A DNA stretch of 64,000 bases from Kappaphycus alvarezii. Taxonomy: Eukaryota > Rhodophyta > Florideophyceae > Gigartinales > Solieriaceae. The notes beneath the pieces were generated by a model. It had not been told where the DNA came from and ran no database searches. It worked only from the letters and a program-made list of their open reading frames with translations. The position numbers and the translations under genes were made by a program. Location of the stretch: contig NADL03000464.1 of the NCBI GenBank assembly GCA_002205965.3, forward strand, positions 1-64,000, read 5' to 3'. This document shows positions 9,160-21,249 of this stretch, one piece after another. Numbering within the stretch: the stretch's first letter is position 1; each line of letters opens with the position of its first letter.

Positions 9160-9600
9160 TGATAGGGGGAAATCTTCGGGAGAAGAGATACTCAGATCCA
9201 ATAACCCCAAGAAAGAGGTGATGCGAGCGACAAAACTGCTACCGTGGTATAGTTGAACGAATAAAAATGAGTGGATAAGAAAGAAAATTGAGAGGGCTAC
9301 AATCAAGTATAGAAGGAGCAGGGTCTACCACTGATGCTCTGTGACCAGCGTAGGAAAAACATTTCTTGAGTCTGAAGCTGACTCTCAACCTCCTACTACT
9401 CGGGACTTTACTTCAAGTTTTCTCCCAACTTGCTTGACCTTCACAAGAGAAAGCAGTTTACCCAGCTTATATAGACTTTTTGGCTAACCCTAAAGTCTCA
9501 AAGAAACATACTAAGAACCATAAAGGCATCAAATGGAATCATGTGAACGAGAAAAACTAACAGCAGATACTATCAGGATAAATATCTAGATTTTTTCCTT
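9160..9600 (-). repeat. LTR-like repeat, family A copy 1
   Basis: Reverse complement of a diverged version of the 3' half of the element 1 LTR. It covers the TATATAAGC box, the AGCATCAGTGGTAGACCCTG block and the terminal CCCCTATCA. The match stops exactly at the LTR terminus (TGATAGGG at 9160). It does not extend to the palindromic start of the element 1 LTR; an ORF lies there instead. Confidence 0.75.
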
Positions 9601-9606
9601 AATATC

Positions 9607-10290
9607 TTAGTCCTCTAGATCAGAGCCAGACAGTTCCCCCAAAATATCCATTCCACCCAAGGAGTCCCTACAAATATCCTCGAACTGCTTAGAATTCTCC
9701 ATTGCCTCCTGGGAAATATATAGACCACTGAAGATGCCTCCATCCGGTTCCAGAGTCGGGACTACCTGGTCCATACTTTCCGGTCCCCTCCCCACAATTC
9801 CAGCACTTTCCATGTCTCCCTCCACCTCATCCCCCTCATCCTCGTCTTCATCCTCGTCTTGATTTTTGTCAGAAGAGTCAGAGATCAAGATTACTCCCTC
9901 AATCTCCCCTTCGTTCTCCACAGCAGCTCCCCCGCCGTTGTAAACTAGCGGCTCCCACGGGTCCACCCAGTCCTCCCCTTCATCATCCTCTTCCTCCTCA
10001 TCCCCTAATTCCTCTTCCTCTTCGTACTCCTCGGCCTCTTCGTCCTCCTCGGCCTCTTCTGCCTGCTCGAAGCAGTTACGGCGGACCCACTCCCCAACTG
10101 GTTCCCGGTCCATTCTTCTACAGTAGTCGTCATAGTCGGTTGGAACATTTGAAATCAGGGCCAGAGCGTTGAGGGGACAGCGGCCTCGGGATGACTTGGC
10201 GATGGTGAGGGACGGGCGGAGGTTGGTCATGTTGAGGGCAAAAAAAGGGGTGAACTGATAAGGTAGTTGATGGCAGAGGGGTTGCCTCAA
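9607..10290 (-). CDS. Acidic ORF abutting LTR-like repeat, family A copy 1
   Basis: 227 codons; product not recognised. Met21 (position 10230) is the better start because MTNLRPSLTI is also preserved in copy 2. Visible features: a basic/aromatic segment YDDYCRRMDREPVGEWVRR (about 54-71), a long Glu/Asp tract (76-108), DPWEPLVYN (110-118), then VILISDSS (133-140) followed by acidic residues. The last resembles a SUMO-interacting motif (hydrophobic core plus acidic/Ser flank). The ORF ends 7 nt from the LTR-like repeat on the same strand. Copies at 20.3 and 23.1 kb keep the same layout, so it is part of the repeat. Its acidic, low-complexity nature makes homology weak. Confidence 0.55.
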   Translation of the reverse strand: MRQPLCHQLPYQFTPFFALNMTNLRPSLTIAKSSRGRCPLNALALISNVPTDYDDYCRRMDREPVGEWVRRNCFEQAEEAEEDEEAEEYEEEEELGDEEEEDDEGEDWVDPWEPLVYNGGGAAVENEGEIEGVILISDSSDKNQDEDEDEDEGDEVEGDMESAGIVGRGPESMDQVVPTLEPDGGIFSGLYISQEAMENSKQFEDICRDSLGGMDILGELSGSDLED

Positions 10291-10840
10291 CGACGTCGAT
10301 TTCGGACTTTAAGTAGGGTATCGTATTCGAAAAGTTTCACGGCCTTGAACGAAATAAAAAATGTGAGGCAAGGCCACAGCCTTGAATTTTCATGTGATTA
10401 GGACAATAACTAAAACTCTGCTTGATAAAATATCGAAACTGAATTTGGAGGACGAAGCGGATCAAGAGTCGAAAGATTCCTATTCTGAAAAAGGAGGACC
10501 AAAATGCTCACAGAAAAAATAGAAATGGAGTTGCACAGTGAATTTGGATTCATGGGGAAAACTTGTTTCAGGATTTTGTTCGTAAAAGGGAATTGGCGGG
10601 AAGAGTCGTTTTTGAAAACTCATGGGGAAGCAGAATACAGAGGTTTTTGGAGAGGACCACTCTCTTTACAGAAAGGACCGTTTCCGTACCAACAGAAGAC
10701 AAGGGTTTTTCAAGGAAAAATTGGAGCAGAAAAGCGTCATATTACCGTGCAAATTACAAGGCATGGATGTCGAGTGATTTTTCTTCAAATGAGTGAAACG
10801 CTTTATTAAGTACAGTATAATTCATTGCCAGAACGGACGA
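10291..10840 (-). repeat. Family A upstream segment, copy 1
   Basis: Positions 10320-10600 align with 20881-21170: shared blocks such as CAAGGCCTTG/CACGGCCTTG, GGAGGACGAAGCGGATCA and AAATAGAAATGGA. This shows that the family A unit continues upstream of the acidic ORF. No long coding frame is convincing here. The outer boundary is not defined. Confidence 0.5.
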
Positions 10841-12064
10841 TCAGCTATTTTCTCCGGAAAAAGATCAAGTTTTCAATTCCAGTCTGGAAGAATCACAGAA
10901 TCTAAAACTCTGAATTCAATAACACCCATGCCACTGTCGGGAGCACCATCATCAACTAGAGGTCTGATTAACTTGTTGGACTGGTCGAAGTGTAAATTGG
11001 CATTTTCGAAATCCACCACGTTGAGGTGGATAGCGCGGCGTTCAGATTCAACATCAGTAACATTTTGGTGATTTACGCCTACTGACGACGAAGATATCTT
11101 ATTGCACTTGATTTTTCCTCGACAAGGTTGATCATTCGCGCTTTACTCGCCAGATTCATCGATCACAACTGCATTTGGATTGAGAGATCCATCTAAACTG
11201 TGATCGGATGCCCGATGTCCTTTTCTGTTGCAAGACCTGTAGCGCGTCTTGGTTTTCAGATCGGCAATATGCTCAGAATGTAGCCTCTTCCGTCTTTTCT
11301 TGCGACGAGTATCCCTTCGTGCGAAAGCGGCCGACGCACTGCTTGCCTAGTTTGCAATATGCGATCGAGAAGATGGTTCGCTGTTCCTGGCACGATCACG
11401 TTGGCGGAGAACAGAAGCGACTGAGTCGTAGCTGATAGCATTCAAGAACTGATCAGTAGTGGTACCAGAGGCGTCATTTGCTGGTGCGGTGGTGGAAAGA
11501 ACAGAAATGCGTTGGCTATTGTACAAGTTCGAGTTGGCAAGAAGCATGAAAGCGGTGAAAGTGGCAGGAGTTCGAGAAGTAGTGGAGCGCGCGTTGAACT
11601 TGGAAGCATATGCCTTGAAGCGAGATTCGAAATTGCAAACCGCCTCATTCTGTCCGCGCTTCTTGTTGAGCGAGATGATGAAGTCCTGGTAGACGTCACT
11701 GACGGTAGAAAGTACATCACGTTTGTAGATGACTTTCACTATTGCTATCACTATTGCTCAAGCACCAGCAGCAGATGTACGTTCGCATCAAGGATTTTCT
11801 TGCACAACTCTTGAGCGCGTCAGTAGAGCTCACTCTGAAGCATAAGCCCACGAAGATCATCAGGAATCTTATTTGGTTGGAATCGACCAATTTTTCTCGA
11901 AAACAGACCAAAGGGCGACAACAGAGGCATAATCCCCCTAGATGCCTTCGCAGTCGGTCTACGGAAAGGATTTTAAGTCCCATGCGAAGCGGGGACGAGA
12001 TGGAAGCGAGGAAGAAGCATTGGCTGGGGCCAAAACAATCAAGGGTAATCGTACAATGTGTCAC
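10840..12064 (-). pseudogene. Ty1/copia gag-protease fragment
   Basis: On the minus strand the best piece (11751 to 11347) contains DVYQDFIISLNKKRG, FESRFKAYASKFNA and TAFMLLANSNL, recognisable as a copia gag. A knuckle-like remnant with RKGHRASDHS lies near 11215. Further on, RPLVDDGAPDSGMGVIEF near 10930-10975 resembles a copia protease region. Upstream, near 11850, DDLRGLMLQSEL and ELCKKIL are also gag-like. Several frames and stops are involved, so it is dead. It runs into the family A repeat. Confidence 0.6.
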
Positions 12065-12560
12065 GCGACAGGGACACAGTAGCGGGTCAAAAGGTATCAG
12101 GAAAGGGAGTAGGACTTAGCAGTGGTAGCGGTAGCGATTACATAACAGAGTTATCCTTTTGTAGCTGTAACGGGTGAGCGGAAGCTTCCTGGACTTTATT
12201 GATCAAGAACAATGTGTTCATCTTAAATATATTTGAGATTCAAGTAGAAAGGGAGCAGGGGATTGCGCAGCAGAAGTAATTACTGTAGCGTAAAGCTGAG
12301 AACATCGATTCAAATATCAGTTACGGAAACAGATGGAAATGATAGACAGACAGAGTATCCTGAATTGAAACTCATGTAAATCACCTTCCAAAAAAACTGT
12401 ACTAGGAAAAAACAGACTTGAATTGTGCATATGATTGACACAAACTGTTGAGCATGTGTAATGCGCAAATGCGTCGTGTCAATTTTTCATACTCCTTCCC
12501 TCTTGAGCTAATTAACCAGTGGACTGTCCGCTGGAGCGGAGAGCACAGTCAGGAAAGTTG
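12065..12560 (-). repeat. Candidate shared LTR between two copia fragments
   Basis: Non-coding segment of LTR size lying between the end of an RNase H (upstream on the minus strand) and the start of a gag (downstream). A purine-rich run ending near 12500 (minus strand AAGAGGGAAGGAGTA) followed by TG could be a polypurine tract and LTR start. The LTR assignment is inferred from position, since no second copy is in the window. Confidence 0.3.
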
Positions 12561-13640
12561 AGAGGATTCTTGACAGTGTTGAGCATAACTTGAAGAGCAT
12601 CAGTCAGCGTTCTGCTTGGTACACACATCAGCAAGGTTGACTTTTCCAGGGACCCACATGATATTAGAGACGTTCTTCGAATCAAAATAATACCTTATGA
12701 CACTGACGTCCGCTCGGATCGATCTGTCGTCAGAATTATGATTGGTTGACAGAGGGTTGAACAGATTGCGGGAATCAAACACAAGCATGAAGTTTATTTA
12801 TGGCGAGAGTAGCGCGGAAACAGCGGGGTATAACATTTTTCCTTCGCCTATAGGTTCACCCACTGCAAGATTTTCAGCTGCGCCGATCGATTTGACAGGG
12901 CGCTTCGATTTTTATCAGGCTCACCAAAGAGAAGGCCAGTGAGTACGGAGATCTGACTATTGTATACCTTTCTCATGCTCCAGAAAAAACGAGAACAGAT
13001 ACCTCAGTTGAGCTTCCAGATGGCGGGATGGTGTAATGTATAGAAGATTTCAAGTTTTGCAGATTACGCAGGACGTTGTTCTGTAGGATGATATCGGGTA
13101 CAGAAGCAGTGGGCGCGCACTGTTACATCTAGCTGGAGTAGAATGCGTAAAATGGTGAAGCTGCTATGCCAAGCCATCCCAGGGAACTGTTGAGCGAGTT
13201 GTAGGACTCCTGCTCAATGCATTGAGACGCTCACCAGCGTCCTTGCGCCTGCCGAGACTGATTGGAAAAGATTCCAGAGCATTCAATTTGTCATCGGCAT
13301 GAGTGGTAGCCCCTGTAGGTAAGTCCTGCTCGATGTACAGTCTGTAGCACAGAAAATGACCAGGGCCACGGAACACTGTGCCAACTCAAATTTGGACCCT
13401 ATTTCACATATAATCTGCTCAACAACATCAGTTTCGCCCGTGAAGAGTAAATTATCAACAATCTTCTCAGAGAGTGCAATTAGCTGACCTTGGCTCTTTA
13501 TGTAGAAAAGCTGGGGGATGTACATGAGCTGGATGAAGCCGAGCTTGAAGACGCACTCATCACTGAGCTTTTGCCATTTCGCATTGTCATGTACAAGGCC
13601 TTGAGTGGCAGCCATGAGCATCCAGTACACGGTGCGTTCA
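12560..13640 (-). pseudogene. Ty1/copia RT-RNase H fragment
   Basis: Minus strand. NAKWQKLSDECVFKLGF and SEKIVDNLLFTGE near 13430-13590 match the copia RT region around the catalytic box (usually VDD, here VDN). ADDKLNALESFPIS near 13270 is from the connection. DRSIRADVSVIRYYFDSKN and IMWVPGKVNLADVCTK at 12788-12600 are the C-terminal RNase H signature (WxPGxxNxADxxTK). It is split over at least three frames. Confidence 0.7.
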
Positions 13641-13829
13641 CGTGACTCGTAAGGTGGAATGAAATATACTTTTCGCTGTACCGTACCGGTTTGAAGAGAA
13701 GCGGTTTGAAGTCAATCTTTACAATCTTCCAGCCGAAAATGACGGGACAAGAAGCAAGAATGCGGACGCCAGTCGGGGGACATGTGGCGGAATCTGTTTT
13801 CAGCTCTTAGTGCTATTTGTCCTTGTTAT

Positions 13830-14510
13830 TTTTGATGGAATTGACCACCTGCATCTCGGTGAGCAACGAGTGTTCTACATCATGGACTCGGCTACTGGAT
13901 ACTCGACTGGTGCCGTAGTGAAGCCATAATGCAGTTATAAGCACACTGGATCTTCCCTTTCTGGAACTCTCGCGTTCTACTTTATGAAACTGCCTTCCAA
14001 AACGAGACTTTCAAAAACTAACGTGAGATGTGCTGTATTTTTGGTCGCTCAATTCCGTCTCGGCGTTACAATTAGAATTTCCTTGAATCCAAAAATCGGA
14101 TCATCAGGGACATTTTTATACGTCTCTCGAGCGGCTCTCCTCTCTCTAAAAAAAGCGGACAATGATGTTTCTGAGCTAGTTTCCTGTCATAAGCAGATGG
14201 CTCTGAGGATTTCGAAGGATATTTATGGCAGTGATGTCCTCTCATCAAAGAAGCTCGCAAAAGGTTACAAACGACCTGTGACCTCTTACTCGTTTCCTGT
14301 CGAAATTAGCGATGATATCGTTGCAGAATGAGAAGTGCTCCAGGCCAAACAAAAACTTAATCCAGTCTAACGCTCCAAGTTTACGAAGGGTATTACGGCC
14401 AGTGCTGGTGACCTCGTGCAGATCTACATCAAACGAAAGCATAAGAAAAGAGGCTCATGGCCCGCCCCGAAACCAGTGCTCTCCTACAGTATGAGGTTTT
14501 CGTCCTCCTT
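13830..14510 (+). pseudogene. Ty1/copia integrase fragment, inverted
   Basis: Plus strand. FDGIDHLHLGEQRVFYIMDS and ATGYSTGAVV at about 13835-13920 fit the integrase core. The frame 13984-14331 includes ISKDIYGSDVLSSKKLAKGY and RPVTSYSFP, and after a stop come LQAKQKLNPV and SAGDLVQIYIKRKHKKRG. This order is that of the C-terminal half of a copia integrase. Orientation is opposite to the neighbouring RT and gag pieces, with the junction between 13640 and 13830. Confidence 0.6.
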
Positions 14511-14540
14511 GGGACACTGCTTCAATCTGAAATTGGATAA

Positions 14541-16000
14541 TTTTTAAGATGATTGTATTCGCTGTACTCAAATTACTAAATTGAGGTATTTCAAATATTC
14601 TGGAACAGATAAATCATTTTGCCATGCCAAAGAATGACGAGTGGTTTCGAGTTTATATAATTTATTCCATAAAAAAGCTACGGCTTGCATGTACTATAAG
14701 GTGTATTTGATGGAATTGATAAATAGTAAAAAAACAAGGGATTCGATGACTTAATTGACTTTCCTGGTATCAAAGAAGATTTCAGTTTGAGCACGAACCC
14801 GAAGTATGCATTTTATATTCATTCAAAATGCTCTACTAGGGACAAGAAGTTAGCCCTTCCATGAGAAAGTATACGAGGGAGGGGAAGGTTGATGATAGGA
14901 ATGGAGTGGTGTAAGTGTTATTTCTCGTTTTCATTCTCCATTCTAAGGAAGAGCTTCGACCAACTTGTTTCTCGCGATGCATCTCTTTAATTTACATAAG
15001 TAAAGTATTTCAGATGCTCAAAAAGGTAGAAAATGGAGACCGCTTATAGCGCAACGTAGAAAATCTTTTTATTCCTATTATCATATTTTAAATGTTTCAG
15101 TCGCATAACTTTTAAATAATCATTCCAGTTTCAGAAAAATGTTGAATATACAAAAAATAGCTCCATATTCTCTCATTTTCAATGATTTATTCAACCTCAA
15201 GTTCCAATATATCCACTGTCAAACGGAAAATTGCCTACTAAACTTTTTTGCATTTTTCAGGAAAGAAATTCAGTTCTTTAAAAAGGACATTGGTCGATTT
15301 TTTTGTACCACTTGGGGTCCTATTTGGGCAATACGGTAATTCTAATAAGACGAGAAAATATTTTATTAACAATCTATCTTCTCTTCGTATTCTGCTGCAC
15401 CTTCGCAAAAGCAATGAACCAATACTTGGAGCAATTGGAAGGGGAGAGTGTGATTCATATTTATAGCTTTTTTGTTGTGGTTGTTTAATATCGCGAATGA
15501 ACTACCAAATACATCGAGAAATTCGTACAAATATCCTTCCGTTATCAAAAAAGTTTCTCAATTTTTCGCTAGATGAATGAAACAAAGCTTATTCTATACT
15601 CAACCATATCTTTGTTCTACGAAATCACAGAGTAGACATAAATATATTGATAATTGAAAGAGAGAGGTTTCTAATCCCGAGAGATGTGCCTTAATATATG
15701 TGGAAATCCTATTCAGATAATTTTGACAGCCTTTTTGGCCTTAGTTCTTTATATATAGGGTATTTTTCTGTGTTACTTTTGAAGAAAGATGAATTAGACG
15801 AAAGATACTGGATGTTCTTTCCAACCCAGGAAGGCCTTTAACCGTATATTTATATTGTGTCGATTTTGACATCCTATTGTAGTGCAACGGTGCACCGATG
15901 AGCAATGCTGTTTAGAGAGTGGATTTTCGAGCTCGAATTTCGAGATCGATTTTGGAAGTAACTGTCATGATACCTTATTGACACTAACTGTAAGTTGACA
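14541..16000. other. AT-rich stretch, nothing recognised
   Basis: Only short, low-complexity frames. I see no conserved motif, RNA gene or clear repeat boundary. Confidence 0.5.
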
Positions 16001-17100
16001 AGTGTAAGCTAAACGGTCATGGACCACGGCGCGTGTCCCGTCGGGCCTATCAGAGTCCAGGTTGGACCCAATATTTGCCCCGGGCTACGCCCGCTAATTG
16101 GGCCAAGTGGCAGAGGACTTTTTCGCCTACGTGGAGCAAAACCGCCACCGCGCTCCCGGTCCACCCAATTAACTTTATGTATTTTTTTTAGTATAGTATA
16201 TGTAGTTTACTTAATTTTAGTTCTAACTACTATTTATTCTACTCGAGTCGCAAGACTCCTACACTACAAAGCCATCCCGGTGCAGGCTCTGGACTTAGTT
16301 CCCAACTTTTGTTCCTTCAAGCCGTCCTCGCAGCACTTTTGTGCAGGCGTTGGACTTTTCACTTCGTTCATTCAAGGTGTCCTTGTTCATAGCAGCTTTG
16401 GCTATAAATTTTTCTATTCCGCTCGGGTGTCCCCGCTTTGCGTGTGTTTTCCTTCGGGATCCCACGTCTACTGACCGTCTGGTCTTCCCTTTCTCTTGTT
16501 TGTTTCTTTTTCAAGGTCGAAGTGTTCCGTACCACCTTTGGAGCTTACGTGATTCAGCGTCTATATATAAGTGGAATCGCCCATCAGTGTCTCGACGGAG
16601 ACACCAACCCGCATCTCCTTAGGAGACTCGCACCTACGTCGCAACCCTTCAATGTTTGCTATTGGCTGTTGCCACGCATCTAACGTCCTACCTAGAAGAG
16701 TGATGCCATCAATCACACCCCGAAGCCTGTGGACAGGGTCAGGCCTTACAACCCGGAAGTAGGAGTGACCTACAGCCGCCCGAAGACTTCTTCCCGCTCT
16801 ACTACACCGTCCAAGTGCCTGCGAGCCCTGGCAAGCCAGCATCGTCAGAGACTTGGGGCTGAGTTACTGCAACGCAGGTTGCTTAACGAGAAAGCATATC
16901 CCGAACATCTGGTTTTTTCTTTGCGTGTTCCCTTGCTAAGCATTGCCTTAGGCATTTTAGCTTGTTGGACGTCTTTTCTTGCGTTTCACGCATTGCACTA
17001 CACTTATCAGAAGCATATTTATATGATATTGCTATTTTATTGAGAAAGAGTCCGACTTGTTCATCTTGGTCGATGATCTGCAAAAATCTAATGCTTTTTA
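16001..17100. other. GC-richer island without recognisable gene
   Basis: Base composition changes sharply at about 16010 and back at about 17050. It contains a TATA-like CTATATATAAG at 16560 and a small palindrome GTCTCGACGGAGAC near 16590. The open frames have no recognisable protein pattern. A degraded transposable element or LTR is possible but not demonstrated. Confidence 0.3.
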
Positions 17101-19843
17101 CGAACTGGGTCTCGTGTTAGATTGATGCGTCCACCTCATCTCCTATTTTCTCTAATTTCTCATTCCCTTTGTTAATTCTGTAGTGTATGTAGATCATAAG
17201 CATCTCTTCAGGGACCTGATCTCAAATATTTATGTTAAAGGAAAAATTGCCTCAAGTAGAACTCATGAATAGTTCAATTTCAATTCAAAAATTTGAAGTT
17301 GCGCATTTTTATTTGTAGCATCACAGAAACTATAAATAGATACAAGAACTCAGAAGTACAAATTTGAGTTATTCCATTTCTGCATCAGTCCCTGCTTTTA
17401 TTCAGGACTGGTATTAGTCTGCTGATCTTATGTTTACTTTGATCATAGTTTTGGTCGAGGTTGTGTCGGAACATGCAGAAACCCATTTATTTTTCCCCAA
17501 TTTGGGTGATTGCATTGAACTTTAATCATAATTGCCTCTTTGGCCCCAAGAAGGGCTTAAAATTCCTTCCATTGACATGTAATATTTTTTATAAAATTTA
17601 ATTCCAATCAATCAATCTTAATGAACATCGTCATCCTTAAATTTCGATATGATGCGAGACTGAGTGATTTAGTCCAATCTACGTAGTAAAAGTAAATAAA
17701 TATATACTACTTCATCAGTAGAGGAAATTAATAAGTTCCCACGTGTCGGTTCCATGATTGGTATATCCTAAATCTCTTTGACGCGTCGAATAAATTTAAA
17801 TTCTTTTGCTTTATCATTAAAGCCAAGAAATTTTCAAAATTGACAGGAATTACTGGCTTAAGTTTGAAGATAAAGGTCTTGTATGTACCCAAATATCCAC
17901 ATGGTCGCCATCCCAAAATACTTTCCACACCATAACGTCCTATGTAGACGTCACGAAAATTAATTTTGTAAAGAGAAAATTTAAAAATATAGGAGCGTTG
18001 GGGGAAGGACAGGTAGGATGGGGAGTGGAAACTAGTATTTAGTTGTCAAAATGAAAAGTGGGCTGGAACAAAACATAAAGGAAAAAATTATGACAGAGAC
18101 GTGGAGATAGAGAGATTTAAAGTGGGATATGATAGGTAAAAAATCGGACACGAAAGTGGAAATCTTCAAACTTAAAAGAGGCAGAGGAAGATAAATTTGT
18201 TGCATAGTATTGCTTCTATTCATTCTTCAAAGTAATTCTCTCGATTAGCAGCCTGTCATTTTTGGGGAGCTCCATTATTTAGAGGACATGAACATATTTA
18301 AAAAGTTCTTCAAACAAAAATAAGAGGACTGGGTATCTGACTGCCCCCTGATTTGCAGAGAAATATAAATTTACTTATTTAATGCGCCACATTTCCGGTT
18401 TCTAGTTCGCGTAAATTATCAATTCAATTCCAGTTATTGTAGAAATGCATAAATTAAGATACTTTCAACTCCATGGGGCCAAAAAAAATCTTATTTACTC
18501 CCGAAAAAATCCATACATTTTTTACTCGCAAGATCTGAATTACCAATTAAACCACTTACATCAAAGCATTCCCTAGAAAATCATTGAGCTTCATGGTGTT
18601 CAGAACAATAGCTCCGTGAAACGAGGCGCCTGCAAATCCGTTCTGAAATCTCCACCGTTCAGTTCATTCTTTATGTTTTAAGTAGTTCTGATGATAATTA
18701 TTAGTTTATTTAATCGAAATCATGACGACAATGGTAAGTTTCGTAGCTATCACATTAACTTTCTCAGAAATATTTTCTTTTTCAGCTAATTGAAAGAGTA
18801 TTTGAGCTCTGATATAGTCAAAGGACACTGTATGGTCCAATTCTTCAAGGAAAGAGAGATTTCAGAACCTCTGTTTTTCAGGAACTCTAGCAAAAAGTCC
18901 CCAATTTGTCAATAAATTGGAAATTAAATGCAAAATGAGACAGCGCGGGGCACTAATATTTAGTTCTAGCGAATAAAATATTGTATTCGGAGGAGACACA
19001 GTGTGGAATGGTGTTTTATAGATAACTCAGTCAACTTTATGTTAGCAGGAAGCAGTTTTTCTCCAAATGGTGATCGAGATTCGGCTGTAAGTTCATAAGT
19101 AATTCTTCCATTTTTTGAAAAGCCACCGGTAACAATAAAAAGAGTCGTAGAATAACTAATTTTTGCATCTGTGTTGGAGAATACAGCAGTTGTTTTACCA
19201 AAACGTTGTGACTGTTCGCTTTTCATGAAATTTTTCGATAGTTTTCGCAGGCGAAAACCAAAAGGCAGGGAGTTATTCTACATATTTTTTACTATAATTC
19301 CATGTGGTAATTTTAGACACCGTCAAGCAATCCAAACTAATGTGATCCTGGCTATGATAACATATCTTGATAACTCAAACGCAATAAATCAGGAAGATTT
19401 TATCCTCTGCGGAAGGGCAAGAAAATGAAAAAACAATATTCTGTTAATACTAATTTAAAAGTTCATTGGAAAAACATTTACTTGAAATGCAACCCTTTTT
19501 CTATCCGGTCGAGCTTTGAAAATAGAGAGATATATCATTCAGCGGTAAGAAGCTTTCTAATAGCCCCAAAAATAGCGGAAAAGGACTTTTAAAATGTGTT
19601 ATTCGTAGGGTAACCTTGTGTATTATTAACCAAAATCAGCTTCCTTGGTGAAGCGTCCTATGATTGTTGTTCACTTTTTCCCTCAACGAGATTGGATAAT
19701 TGACGCCAAGCGTTGCAGCACCAGGGTGATAATAATTTCATCGACGGAGTAGATACAGGGGGAAGATATTTTCAAATTCTTCAGGCCCCGACACTTATAT
19801 TTGCTTCGACTCTGATATGGCATTATTCTTCTCAGGAGCATTT
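17101..19843. other. AT-rich stretch, nothing recognised
   Basis: Short frames on both strands (for example 17728-17928 and 18966-19226 minus) show no motif that I can place. No repeats or RNA genes are evident. Confidence 0.5.
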
Positions 19844-20300
19844 TGATAGGGATAAATCGGCGAATTATGATATTCTCAGACCCTTTTATCCCAAGACAGA
19901 GGCGTTGCAACCGACAAGAATGCTTCCGAAGTAGCGACAACAGTGCTTCGAAGTAGAGTTGTGGGAACGAGAAGAGGTGAATAAGGACTGAGGGCCAAGG
20001 GGCTACAAGTGCATACAGAAGGGTCAGAGTCTACCATCCATGCTCAGGTATTAGCGATAAAAAGATTTTTCTTATGGCAGAAGTTGACTTTCAGCCTATG
20101 GACTACTTCGGTATGCACATGAATTTGTCTCTCATTTTTCTTTCGCTCTCCTAGAGCAAGCATTTTACACGCCTTATAGAGACTTTTGGCTAATCCTAAA
20201 GTCTCAAACAGACATACTAAATACCATAAAATTAATTAAAGGGAATCTTGTTGAAGGGAAAGACTAACAGTAGATACTGACAGGATAGATATCTACACTT
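19844..20300 (-). repeat. LTR-like repeat, family A copy 2
   Basis: Second diverged relative of the element 1 LTR in reverse orientation. It begins TGATAGGG at 19844 (the LTR terminus) and keeps the TCTACCA block and the AAAGTCTC...CATACTAAATACCATAAA block. It is more decayed than copy 1. Confidence 0.65.
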
Positions 20301-20302
20301 CC

Positions 20303-20830
20303 TCCTCATAATCTTCGTACTCGAGGTCAGAGACAAAAAAACCCTCAAAAATATCCATACACCCAATGTAGTCCCCGCAAATTCTATCGGATGGTCCAGA
20401 TTTACATGCAGCCTCCTCGGACATATCAAGACCCTCCAACCCTCCTCACGACCCTATCCTCCGCTCCATCCCCAGCAGAGGAATCCGAGGTTATGATTAT
20501 TCACTCACTCCCAACTACGTCCTCCTCAGCAGCTCCCCCACTGTTGTACACTAGTGGTTCCCATGGATCCACCCAATCCTCCTCATCTTCCGATCCCTCC
20601 ACATCCGCCTCAGCCTCCTTCCGCACCCCGGGCTCCCCTTCTTCCTCTGCCTCCTCTAAAAAATGACGGCTGAATCACTTTTGAACGCGTTCTGGATTCA
20701 TCTTTCTATAGTAATCTTCGTCGTCAGTTGGCCCAATAGCCATCAATGCCAGGCCATTGATGGGACTGTGGGTTCTTAATGAATAGCGATGGTGAGGGAC
20801 GGGCGGAGGTTGGTCATTTTGATTGAAAAC
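20303..20830 (-). pseudogene. Acidic ORF, family A copy 2 (broken)
   Basis: The minus strand retains MTNLRPSLTI near 20810, DEDYYRKMNPERVQK, an acidic tract, EDWVDPWEPLVYNSGGAA near 20545-20580, IITSDSS near 20495, and CMDIFEG..VSDLEYEDYEEE at the end, in the same order as copy 1. At least one frame change and stop codons are present. Preservation of spaced words across diverged copies argues that the ORF was once under selection. Confidence 0.55.
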
Positions 20831-21249
20831 GGGGTAAGCCGATGTAGTGGTTCATGTTAGGGGCGTTGCTTCAACAACTTTGCTATCGAAATTTAAATAA
20901 GGTAATTTCTTCGGAGACTTTCAAGGCCTTGTTCGAAATAATAAGTGCGATGCAATGTTGCGGCTTTTAATTTGCATTCATTCAGATAAATAATAACAGA
21001 TCTGCTTGCGAAAATATCGGAAGTGAATATTTGGAGAACGAAGCGGATCACGAGTCGAAAATTTTCGTTTCGAAAATGGAGGACCATATATTAAAACATA
21101 AAATAGAAATGGATTCGTAGAGTGAGTTTAGATTCATAAAGAAAAATTATTGCAAGATTTCTTCTTTGTTTAAAAAAAAGGTGGGACGATAGGTTTGAAA
21201 AAGGAGAGGTCAATAATGGATCTTGGGATGAAGGGAACAGGAAAATGCG

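Noticed and set aside
16019..16622. Overlapping frames in the GC-richer island as a gene
   Set aside because: No motif, no conserved pattern, and frame choice arbitrary.
20391..20666. A plus-strand Ser/Pro-rich frame
   Set aside because: Antisense of the acidic ORF copy 2; the conserved pattern is on the minus strand.
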